The notes below the pieces were generated by a model that worked only from the letters and a program-made list of their open reading frames with translations, ran no database searches and was not told where the DNA came from. DNA of 6,811 nucleotides from CAYUKK01 sp964445305 (lineage in GTDB: Bacteria; Acidobacteriota; Aminicenantia; Aminicenantales; UBA8522), in NCBI GenBank assembly GCA_964445305.1, contig CAYUKK010000014.1:1-6811 (forward strand). The letters run 5' to 3'. The position numbers and the translations under genes were made by a program. Positions 1 through 5,833 of this stretch are shown piece by piece. Within the stretch, counting starts at the first letter, position 1. Each line of letters starts with the position of its first letter.

Positions 1-1365
1 AACAAGGTCATCCGTCAAGCCCTGAGCAAGGGCGGCGATTTCGGCGAAGTCTACATCGAACACCGGGTCTCCCGGAGTCTCCTCCTTGAGGAGGGGAAAT
101 TCAAGAGCGCCGTCTTCGGCATCAGCCAGGGGGCGGGTGTGCGGGTCATCTCCGGCGACAAGACAGGCTATGCCTACACCGACGAAATTACGGAGGCGAA
201 GTTGCTACGGGCAGCGGAGGTAGCCTCCTATGTGGCGCGGGAGGGAAAGCCCACCAAGCCTGTCGCTTTGAAGAAGGAAAAAAGGCCTTCCTACATCACC
301 GTCAAAGTGCCGCTCGAGAGCGTCGCTGACGAGAAGAGGTTCGACATCATGAGGCGTGCCCACGATGCAGCCCTCGCTTACGACGGCCGGATCAAGATGG
401 CTTCCATCGATTACTATGATGAAGTTCGCAGCCGGATCATTGCCAACAGTGAGGGGCTTTACGTCAGCGATGAGTTGCCGCTCATCTTTTTTGTCGTCCA
501 GACGCTGGGCGTCGGGAATAACACTTCTCACATGGGGAGGGAACGGGTGAGCCGACACTCGGGGATCGAGCTCTTCGATGAGGTCAAGCCTGAGGATGTC
601 GCCAGGACCTGCGCCCGGGAATCCGTCGCTATGCTCGAGGCCAAAGATGCCCCGGCCGGCAAGATGGACGTGGTCATGCAGAACGGCTGGGGCGGGGTCC
701 TTGTCCACGAGGCTGTCGGCCATCCCCTTGAAGCCGATAACATCGCCAAACAAATCGGCATCTTTGTCGGCAAGCTCGGGGAAAAAGTGGCCAGCGATGT
801 TTTCACCATGGTCGACGATGGCACCCTTCCCAACTTCCGCGGCACGACCAATTTCGACGACGAAGGAACGCCCATGCAGCGCAACGTCTTGATCAAAGAC
901 GGCGTGCTTCTCAAGTTCATGACCGATATCCTATCGGCCAAGCAGCTTAAGATGGAGCGAACGGGGAATGGTCGGCGAGAAAGCTTTCGCTATATCCCCA
1001 TTCCCCGGATGACGAACACATTCATTGACAGAGGAAAGGACAAGCCAGCCGACATCCTGGCCTCGACCAAAAGAGGCCTTTATGTCCAGAGTTTGAGCGG
1101 CGGGAGCGTCAACCCGACGACGGGCGTTTTCAACTTCACCTGCCGGGAGGCTTACCTCATCGAGGGAGGCAAGAAGACGACACCGGTCAAGGGAGCCACC
1201 CTCGTCGGGAATTGTCTGGATATCATCCAGGGAATCGATGCCGTCGGGGACGATCTGGACTTCGGTCCCGGCATCTGCGGTAAAGGCCAGGCGGCTGAGG
1301 TAACCGCTGGCCAACCGACGGTCCGGATTCGCGGTCTCAACGTCGGTGGGACGAAAGGCCGTTAA
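1..1365 (+). CDS. tldD: TldD, catalytic subunit of the TldD/TldE metalloprotease (5' partial)
   Basis: TldD is the zinc-dependent catalytic subunit of the cytosolic TldD/TldE heterodimer, which degrades unfolded peptides and, in enterobacteria, matures microcin B17 and cleaves CcdA. The frame is open from base 1, so the true start lies upstream. The fragment has 454 residues against about 480 in E. coli TldD, so roughly 25 are missing. The GTG at 139 is internal: the 46 codons before it read as TldD-like sequence ending in GISQGAG. The metal-binding HEAVGH motif (HExxxH) is at fragment residues 236-241 (bases 706-723). A Cys in GICGKG at residue 426 (bases 1276-1278) matches by position the third zinc ligand known from E. 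coli (Cys454). The glycine-rich C terminus ending NVGGT is typical. All expected catalytic residues are present, so the enzyme is probably active. tldE follows after 28 nt and is presumably co-transcribed. Confidence 0.96.
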   Translation, partial: NKVIRQALSKGGDFGEVYIEHRVSRSLLLEEGKFKSAVFGISQGAGVRVISGDKTGYAYTDEITEAKLLRAAEVASYVAREGKPTKPVALKKEKRPSYITVKVPLESVADEKRFDIMRRAHDAALAYDGRIKMASIDYYDEVRSRIIANSEGLYVSDELPLIFFVVQTLGVGNNTSHMGRERVSRHSGIELFDEVKPEDVARTCARESVAMLEAKDAPAGKMDVVMQNGWGGVLVHEAVGHPLEADNIAKQIGIFVGKLGEKVASDVFTMVDDGTLPNFRGTTNFDDEGTPMQRNVLIKDGVLLKFMTDILSAKQLKMERTGNGRRESFRYIPIPRMTNTFIDRGKDKPADILASTKRGLYVQSLSGGSVNPTTGVFNFTCREAYLIEGGKKTTPVKGATLVGNCLDIIQGIDAVGDDLDFGPGICGKGQAAEVTAGQPTVRIRGLNVGGTKGR

Positions 1366-1382
1366 GGCTTCGAGAGGAAAAG

Positions 1383-1387
1383 AGGAG
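1383..1387 (+). promoter_or_regulatory. Ribosome binding site deciding the tldE start
   Basis: AGGAG sits six bases upstream of ATG 1394 inside a purine-rich run. It supports the ATG start over the upstream in-frame GTG at 1346, which lacks a comparable site. Confidence 0.75.
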
Positions 1388-1393
1388 AGGGAC

Positions 1394-2728
1394 ATGGATT
1401 ACCGAGGATTAGCCGAAGAGATGGTAAAAAAATCTTTGAAAAAAGGCGCAGACGCGGCCGAGGCGTACATCGAGAACGGCCGCAACCTGAGAATCGAAGT
1501 CAGAAATGGCGAGGTTGAAACAATCCAGGAAGCGGCCAGCTATGGCTTAGGTTTGCGAGTTCTGGTCAAGGGCAGAATGGGCTTTGCGTGTTCGAATGAC
1601 CTTGACGCCAGGTCACTGGATGAGGTCATCAAGCGAGCCATCGCCTTCGCCCGGATTACCACAGCCGACTCAGCCAATATTCTCCCTGAAGACCCCGGGA
1701 TAACCAAAGTGGATGGCCTATACGACCCCCGGATTTCCCAAGTGCCAATGGAGGAGAAGATTGAGCTGGCCAAAAGAGTGGAAAAGCTGGCCACGAAGGA
1801 CCCGAGGATTACCAAAAGCGGCGGGGCCAACTACGGTGAGGGAGAGGGGGAGGTTTTTCTTGCCAACTCCCATGGTTTGGCCAAGAGTTTCCAGGCATCA
1901 AGCTGCGGCTATGGCGTTTTCGTCGTGGCGGAGAAGGGAGACCAGAAGTCCTCCGGTGGAGAGACGTGCCGGCGGCGTTTCTACAGCGACCTTAAGCCGG
2001 CCGAAGAAATCGCAGCCAAGGCGGCGCGCGACGCCTATGAGATGCTCGACCCGAGGCCGGTCAAAACGCAGCGAGCGGCGGTCATCTTTGACCGGGATGT
2101 GGCCTATGCCCTGCTCGGTGGCATTCTGAGCGCTGTCAACGGCGAGCGCGTGCTTCAGGGAGCCAGCTTCTTGGCCAAACGGAAGGGCGAGAAGATTGCC
2201 TCCGAGCTTCTTACCCTCATCGACGACGGAACCCGTGAGAAGGGCTTAGCCAGCCGGCCTTTTGACGGCGAGGGAGTGCCAACGCAGCGAAGAGTCATTG
2301 TCGATAAAGGAATTCTCCAGGGGTTTATGTACAATACCATCGTCGCCAGGAGGGCGGGGGTTCAGAGCACGGGCAACGCCTCGCGCGGGTCTTTCAACAG
2401 CCTGCCGGGCATCGGGCCTCATAATTTCTATATGGCTCCAGGAGAAGCCACGCCTGAGGACATCATCAGGGCCACGAAGCTCGGCTTTCTTGTCAAAGAA
2501 GTGACGGGTTACGGCATCAACCCCGTTAACGGCAACTTCAGCGGGGGAGCAGCCGGATTCTGGGTGGAAGGGGGCAAAATCTCTTTTCCGGTGAGAGGCC
2601 TGACTATTGCCGGGACAGCCGACGAGATGCTCAACGGAATCGACATGGTCGGAAACGACCTTGACCTCAACCGGCCACTGACAGCGCCGACATTTCGCAT
2701 CAGACTGCTCCAGATCGGCGGCGAGTAG
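1394..2728 (+). CDS. tldE: TldE/PmbA, partner subunit of the TldD/TldE protease
   Basis: The 444-residue product is the non-catalytic partner that forms the TldD/TldE chamber; family members are usually about 440-450 residues. It shares the fold with TldD: an N-terminal domain with KKGADAAEAYIE (about residues 17-28), and a C-terminal domain with GNASRGSFNSLPG, a GINPVNGNFSGG loop and a WVEGGK segment. As expected for the E subunit it has no HExxxH motif, so catalysis should rest with TldD. I chose ATG 1394 because AGGAG lies six bases upstream (1383-1387) and the product then begins MDYRGLAEEMVKK, like its homologues. A GTG at 1346 in the same frame would overlap the end of tldD and add 16 basic residues with no family resemblance. 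In this window the pair has no adjacent RiPP precursor or toxin-antitoxin gene, so a general peptidase role is the safer inference. Confidence 0.95.
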   Translation: MDYRGLAEEMVKKSLKKGADAAEAYIENGRNLRIEVRNGEVETIQEAASYGLGLRVLVKGRMGFACSNDLDARSLDEVIKRAIAFARITTADSANILPEDPGITKVDGLYDPRISQVPMEEKIELAKRVEKLATKDPRITKSGGANYGEGEGEVFLANSHGLAKSFQASSCGYGVFVVAEKGDQKSSGGETCRRRFYSDLKPAEEIAAKAARDAYEMLDPRPVKTQRAAVIFDRDVAYALLGGILSAVNGERVLQGASFLAKRKGEKIASELLTLIDDGTREKGLASRPFDGEGVPTQRRVIVDKGILQGFMYNTIVARRAGVQSTGNASRGSFNSLPGIGPHNFYMAPGEATPEDIIRATKLGFLVKEVTGYGINPVNGNFSGGAAGFWVEGGKISFPVRGLTIAGTADEMLNGIDMVGNDLDLNRPLTAPTFRIRLLQIGGE

Positions 2729-2761
2729 TTGACGACATGGCCGCGGGAAGAAAACGACGGC

Positions 2762-3214
2762 CTATTTCAGGCGGCGCTTGAGCTCAGCCCTCATCTCTCT
2801 ATCAAGGTCTCGCTCCTTAATGGCCTGCTTTTTTTCGTAGGCTCTTTTCCCCTTGGCCAGGGAGATTTCGACTTTGATTTTGCCTTTCTCGTTAAACAGA
2901 ACCTTGGTCGGGACGAGAGTATATCCCTTTTCTCGGATTTTACCGATGAGCCGCTTGATCTCCTGGCGGTGGAGGAGGAGCTTGCGTTCGCGGAGGGGGT
3001 CGTGATTGAATCGGTTGGCCGGCTCGTAGGGGCTGATATGGGCCTGGAGGAGGAAGACCTCACCATTCCGGACCTCGGCGTAGCTATCCTTCAGGCTGAT
3101 TCTTCCCTCCCGGATGGATTTGACCTCGCTGCCGAGGAGGGAGATTCCCGCCTCAAAGCTCTCGAGGATTTCATAGTTATGGTAGGCCTTCTTATTGGTG
3201 GCGATGATTTTCAT
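2762..3214 (-). CDS. smpB: SmpB, tmRNA-binding protein of trans-translation
   Basis: SmpB binds tmRNA (SsrA) and delivers it to stalled ribosomes, where nascent chains are tagged for proteolysis and ribosomes are released. The product has 150 residues, normal for the family. Diagnostic segments are NKKAYHNYEI near the N terminus, LLGSEVKSIREGRISLKDSY (residues 26-45), the NHDPLRERKLLLH motif (70-82) and a GKRAYEKK segment followed by a highly basic tail rich in Lys and Arg (122-150), which in the family enters the decoding centre. I chose ATG 3214, giving MKIIATNKKAY; a longer in-frame start at 3256 would add 14 residues unlike any SmpB. The start lies inside the upstream CorC-type gene (23-nt overlap, different frame), with only a distant GGGGAG as ribosome site, so translational coupling is likely. 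It is the last gene of the carD operon and converges on tldE. No tmRNA gene is visible in the window. Confidence 0.97.
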   Translation of the reverse strand: MKIIATNKKAYHNYEILESFEAGISLLGSEVKSIREGRISLKDSYAEVRNGEVFLLQAHISPYEPANRFNHDPLRERKLLLHRQEIKRLIGKIREKGYTLVPTKVLFNEKGKIKVEISLAKGKRAYEKKQAIKERDLDREMRAELKRRLK

Positions 3215-4475
3215 GGCTTTTTCTGTGCTCCCCGGGCTGGAGGATGACCCGAACAAGGCTGATGTGGCGCTTGGTCATCTTTTCGACAACGAAGCGATGC
3301 CCCTCAAACTCGAAGGAGTCCTTTTCCTGGGGGATCCGGCCGAATCGAGACAGAAGAAAACCGGCCAAGGTTGTGAATTCCCCTGTCGGCGGAACGTGGA
3401 GGGGAAGGCGGCGGCACAATTCTTTGAGCGAGACATTTCCACGGACGAGATAGGTATTCTTGTCAACCGCCTGCAGCCACTCTTCGATCGCATCATCCGA
3501 CTCATCCTGAATTTCACCGACCACCTCTTCGATAATGTCCTCGAGCGTGACGATTCCCTCAAGAGTGCCGAATTCATCGACCACAAAGGCCATGTGGACA
3601 GCGCTCTCCTGGAGGCGAAGGAGGACGCTTTCGATGGAGGCGGATTCGGGGACGAAGATGGGCGGGCGGAGGATGGCTGTAATATTAAATTCTTTATTAT
3701 CAACAAGATAGGGAATCAAATCTTTGGCGTGGATGAGGCCCTCGATGTTGTCGAGCCGGCCCTTGTAAACGGGCAGGCGCGAGAACTCTGTGGACAGGAC
3801 GATGTCCATGATTTCCTGGAAAGACGCACCCATCTCGATGGCCTTAAGATCAACGCGGGGAACCATGATTTCTTTGACCGGACGAGCCCCGATATCCAGA
3901 ACGCCGCCGATCATCCTCTTGCGCAGCGAAGACATTCCTTTGATGCCCTTGGTCAGGATGAGCTTGACTTCTTCCTCGCTCAAGGAGCTCGACCTGGCCC
4001 TGCCCTCAGGAGAAGTCTTGACAAGGAGACGGGATAGAAAGGAGAAAGCCCTGGCCAGGGGATAGAAAAGGACGGTGAAGAAACGGAGGGGCCTGGCAAT
4101 AACTAAGGCGACACTGATGGGGTGGTAAGCGGCAAAGGTCTTGGGGTTGATTTCTCCGAAAACAAGGATGAGGAGTGTCGTCACCAAGGTAGCGAGAATG
4201 GCGGCCTGTTTTGGATTGGAGACGAGGGACAAGAAGATGAGGGTAGCCACCGAAGCCGCCGCCACGTTGACCAGATTATTCCCGATCAAGATGCTGGCCA
4301 GAAGATGGTCCAGCCTGCCCAGCATGCGCTTGAGGAGGCGAGCGCGGCGGGAGCCTTTTTGTTCGAGGCTATCGAGCGTAAACGGATTGCTGGCGATGAT
4401 GGCGGTCTCGGAGGCAGAAAAGAAGGCGCTCAAGAAGAGGAACAGGGCAAAGAGGAGGAGGGACGACAGGACCAT
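3192..4475 (-). CDS. CorC/HlyC (CNNM/DUF21-CBS) membrane transporter-like protein
   Basis: This 427-residue inner-membrane protein belongs to the CNNM/CorC family, often annotated as hemolysin or magnesium/cobalt efflux protein; biochemically studied members transport Mg2+. The order is a DUF21/CNNM transmembrane domain (about residues 1-150), two CBS motifs (about 200-320) and a C-terminal CorC_HlyC domain (about 335-412). Hydrophobic segments lie near 2-20, 58-86, 90-108 and 119-150. Family signatures are SASETA (20-25), GNNLVN (65-70), GEINPKT (107-113), MVPRVD (204-209), SRLPVYKGRLDNIEGLIH (232-249) and DEFGTLEGIVTLEDIIEEVVGEI (residues 300-322). It is the middle gene of the carD operon, starting 8 nt after the carD stop with no clear ribosome site, so coupled translation is likely. 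Its last codons overlap the smpB start. Family assignment is secure; the transported ion is an inference from homologues. Confidence 0.94.
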   Translation of the reverse strand: MVLSSLLLFALFLFLSAFFSASETAIIASNPFTLDSLEQKGSRRARLLKRMLGRLDHLLASILIGNNLVNVAAASVATLIFLSLVSNPKQAAILATLVTTLLILVFGEINPKTFAAYHPISVALVIARPLRFFTVLFYPLARAFSFLSRLLVKTSPEGRARSSSLSEEEVKLILTKGIKGMSSLRKRMIGGVLDIGARPVKEIMVPRVDLKAIEMGASFQEIMDIVLSTEFSRLPVYKGRLDNIEGLIHAKDLIPYLVDNKEFNITAILRPPIFVPESASIESVLLRLQESAVHMAFVVDEFGTLEGIVTLEDIIEEVVGEIQDESDDAIEEWLQAVDKNTYLVRGNVSLKELCRRLPLHVPPTGEFTTLAGFLLSRFGRIPQEKDSFEFEGHRFVVEKMTKRHISLVRVILQPGEHRKSHENHRHQ

Positions 4476-4483
4476 CGGCCAGA

Positions 4484-5002
4484 TTAATATTCTATGTTGG
4501 GCTTGACGTCCTTGAAGCAGAGGGACAGGGTGTCAAGGATGCGTTGTTCAATCTTGGACATGGGCAAGGAGGACACTTCCGAGATCTCAGTGGCCAGCAT
4601 CTCCTTGGCCTTCTCGAGCATCTTTTTTTCCCGAAAAGAGAGGGGCTTGATCAGGCTAAGATAATAGAGCCTCTTGAGAACGCTGGCCATGTCGAAGACC
4701 GTGCCCGAGCGCATCAGGTTGACATGCTCTTTGTAACGGCCCTTCCAGTCGGACGTGATGTCGACTTCCCTCTTTTTCAAGAACCTGAAGATGTCCTCGA
4801 CAGATTCCTCGGAGACGGGTCGGCGGATGCCGATTTCCTCGGTGTTGGGGGCGGGCACAAGGACGAGGGTGTTGTTGGAAAGAATCCTGACGTGGTAGAT
4901 GAGGAATGTTTCGCCGTAGAGGTTCTGGGCTTGAATATCCTCGATGACGGCAAGGCCGTGATTGGGATAGATGATTCTATCGCCAATCTTGAATGAATCC
5001 AT
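4484..5002 (-). CDS. carD: CarD/CdnL-family RNA polymerase-binding transcription regulator
   Basis: CarD-type proteins bind the RNA polymerase beta subunit through a TRCF-RID (Tudor-like) domain and stabilise open complexes, mainly at rRNA and housekeeping promoters. The 172-residue product has the N-terminal RID signature FKIGDRIIYPNHGLAVIEDI (residues 4-23) and beta-rich sequence to about residue 60. The helical C-terminal domain starts at DWKGRYKEHVNLMRSG (85-100) and continues through LSFREKKMLEKAKEML (121-136). Trp86 aligns with the conserved tryptophan that wedges into promoter DNA in mycobacterial CarD. The protein lacks TRCF helicase domains and the HMGA-like tail of Myxococcus CarD, so it is CdnL-like. 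ATG 5002 gives the canonical N terminus. It is the first gene of a three-gene operon and is divergent from rpmH. A near-consensus promoter ends only seven bases before the ATG, so the mRNA is probably leaderless or nearly so. Confidence 0.95.
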   Translation of the reverse strand: MDSFKIGDRIIYPNHGLAVIEDIQAQNLYGETFLIYHVRILSNNTLVLVPAPNTEEIGIRRPVSEESVEDIFRFLKKREVDITSDWKGRYKEHVNLMRSGTVFDMASVLKRLYYLSLIKPLSFREKKMLEKAKEMLATEISEVSSLPMSKIEQRILDTLSLCFKDVKPNIEY

Positions 5003-5009
5003 TGCTCCA

Positions 5010-5039
5010 ATTATAGTTTAAACGAGGTGCCAGAGTCAA
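5010..5039 (-). promoter_or_regulatory. Sigma70-type promoter of the carD operon
   Basis: Read on the minus strand, TTGACT (5039-5034) is followed after 18 bp by TATAAT (5015-5010), a perfect -10 and a 5/6 -35. Only the seven bases TGGAGCA separate the -10 from the carD ATG at 5002. Transcription would therefore begin at about 5003-5002, essentially at the start codon. Elements are seen directly; the start site is inferred from normal -10 to +1 spacing. Confidence 0.75.
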
Positions 5040-5071
5040 CAACCCCCGTTCAGCCCCGGCCCTCTTTTGAC

Positions 5072-5100
5072 TTGACATAAAGAGACGCCTTTATTAACAT
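5072..5100 (+). promoter_or_regulatory. Sigma70-type promoter of the rpmH operon
   Basis: A perfect -35 TTGACA (5072-5077) is followed by a 17-bp spacer and TAACAT (5095-5100, 4/6 to TATAAT). An overlapping CATAAT (5098-5103, 5/6) is possible but gives a 20-bp spacer. The predicted start near 5106-5108 leaves a leader of only about 20 nt before the rpmH GTG. The promoter is back-to-back with that of carD; their -35 hexamers lie 32 bp apart. Confidence 0.65.
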
Positions 5101-5106
5101 AATTGC

Positions 5107-5120
5107 TTCCTTTGGAAAGG
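5107..5120 (+). other. Short dyad covering the rpmH ribosome binding site
   Basis: CCTTT-GG-AAAGG (5109-5120) is a perfect interrupted dyad, and TTCC-TTT-GGAA (5107-5117) is an alternative pairing. The 3' arm contains the GGAAAGG ribosome site of rpmH. In RNA either hairpin would be small and weak; as DNA the dyad sits at the predicted transcription start and could be an operator half-site pair. Function is unproven. Confidence 0.3.
5114..5120 (+). promoter_or_regulatory. Ribosome binding site for rpmH (supports a GTG start)
   Basis: GGAAAGG ends seven bases before GTG 5128. It fixes the start of the small rpmH frame; the nearby ATG at 5123 is in another frame and meets a stop two codons later. 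Confidence 0.7.
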
Positions 5121-5127
5121 CGATGCC

Positions 5128-5262
5128 GTGAAGAGGACGTTCCAGCCCAACGTGAGAAAGCGGAAGAAAACGCACGGTTTCCGCGTTCGCATGAAGAGTC
5201 AGGGCGGCCAGAAGGTGATCAAGCGGCGAAGAAAGAAAGGCAGGCAAAGAATCGCTGCCTGA
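5128..5262 (+). CDS. rpmH: Ribosomal protein L34 (bL34)
   Basis: A 44-residue, extremely basic protein of the large ribosomal subunit. Translated from GTG it begins MKRTFQPNVRKRKKTHGFRV (residues 1-20), which matches the hallmark N terminus of bL34 (KRTFQPN.RKR...HGFR.RM), and it continues RMKSQGGQKVIKRRRKKGR. Length is normal (44-50). GTG is chosen because it gives the exact family start and follows GGAAAGG at seven bases. Its TGA overlaps the rnpA ATG by one base (TGATG), and it is the first gene of the rpmH-rnpA-yidD-yidC operon. Elsewhere rpmH commonly lies next to dnaA; here its upstream neighbour is the divergent carD gene. Confidence 0.96.
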   Translation: MKRTFQPNVRKRKKTHGFRVRMKSQGGQKVIKRRRKKGRQRIAA

Positions 5263-5612
5263 TGATAGAAGGCCTAAATCCTCGAGAGAGGATCAGGAAA
5301 AAAAAGGATTTTCTTCATCTTTACAGAAAAGGTAGCCGGTTCAAAGGAAAGTATTTCCACCTCATTTACCTTGCTAACAACTTGACATTTTCGCGCGTCG
5401 GAGTTGTCGCCAGCCGCAGGGTGGGTGGCGCAGTGATAAGGAACAAGGTGAAGCGGTGGATGAGAGAGCTCTTCCGTCGGAATAAGGGCTGTCTGGGTTT
5501 TTCGGTGGACATGCTCATCGTCGCCAAGCCCGAGATGAAGGAGGCAGGCTGGGCTGAGTTGAACGAACAGTACTTAGCGGCGCTCAAACAGATATTCAAG
5601 AGAAAAAGGTGA
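5262..5612 (+). CDS. rnpA: RNase P protein component
   Basis: RnpA is the protein cofactor of RNase P, which removes 5' leaders from pre-tRNAs with the RnpB RNA. From ATG 5262 the product has 116 residues, within the usual 105-130. It starts with the typical MIEGLNPRERIRKKKDFLHL (1-20), followed by YRKGSRFKGKYF (21-32), the central strand SRVGVVASRRVGGAV (44-58) and the diagnostic RNR helix IRNKVKRWMRELFRRN (59-74), which contacts the RNA. The ATG overlaps the rpmH stop as TGATG, and no strong ribosome site precedes it, so translation is likely coupled. The frame remains open upstream through all of rpmH to TTG 5103. That would add 53 residues unlike RnpA, but resembles the known Thermus arrangement, so the longer form cannot be fully excluded. 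Its 3' end overlaps yidD by four bases. Confidence 0.95.
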   Translation: MIEGLNPRERIRKKKDFLHLYRKGSRFKGKYFHLIYLANNLTFSRVGVVASRRVGGAVIRNKVKRWMRELFRRNKGCLGFSVDMLIVAKPEMKEAGWAELNEQYLAALKQIFKRKR

Positions 5613-5821
5613 TAAAAAAAATTACTCTCTTCAGCATTCGGGCGTATCAGCTCATCCTTTCCCCCATGCTTGGCGCCCGGTGTCGCTTTTATCCCAGTTG
5701 TTCCGCATACACTCAAGAAGCCATCGTCAAGCACGGTGTGCTCAAGGGAGTCTTTCTTGGAGCCCGGCGCCTGCTTAAATGCCACCCCTTGCATTCGGGA
5801 GGATTTGACCCCGTTCCCTGA
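5609..5821 (+). CDS. yidD: YidD, membrane protein insertion efficiency factor
   Basis: YidD is a small membrane-associated protein that assists YidC-dependent insertion of inner-membrane proteins. The 70-residue product carries the complete family pattern: an amphipathic N-terminal helix with RAYQLILSP (11-19), GARCRFYPSCSAYTQEAI (22-39), HGVLKGVFLGARRLLKCHP (42-60) and the C-terminal GGFDPVP (64-70). The conserved cysteines are at residues 25, 31 and 58. The start is GTG, embedded in GTGA where it overlaps the rnpA stop by four bases, the standard layout of this operon. yidC follows after 12 nt. Confidence 0.96.
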   Translation: MIKKITLFSIRAYQLILSPMLGARCRFYPSCSAYTQEAIVKHGVLKGVFLGARRLLKCHPLHSGGFDPVP

Positions 5822-5833
5822 GAGGTTCACGTT

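Noticed and set aside
205..753. 182-codon minus-strand frame inside tldD
   Set aside because: Antisense shadow of the TldD catalytic region.
1..2728. TldD/TldE as part of a RiPP biosynthesis cluster
   Set aside because: No precursor peptide, YcaO, transporter or other modification enzyme is adjacent in the window; the pair is common as a housekeeping protease.
2739..2762. Inverted repeat GGCCG...CGGCC with a 14-nt loop between the convergent tldE and smpB ends
   Set aside because: The stem is only 5 bp and no T-run follows on either strand, so it does not qualify as an intrinsic terminator.
2729..3247. Open frame of 172 codons on the + strand opposite smpB
   Set aside because: It is antisense to a clear SmpB, has no family resemblance or convincing start, and is the mirror of a codon-biased gene.
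3195..4037. 280-codon open frame on the + strand opposite the CorC-type gene
   Set aside because: Antisense shadow of a gene with unmistakable CNNM/CBS motifs; composition is unlike a real protein.
5091..5099. DnaA-box-like TTATTAACA
   Set aside because: Only 7/9 to TTATCCACA, single, and better explained as the spacer/-10 of the rpmH promoter.
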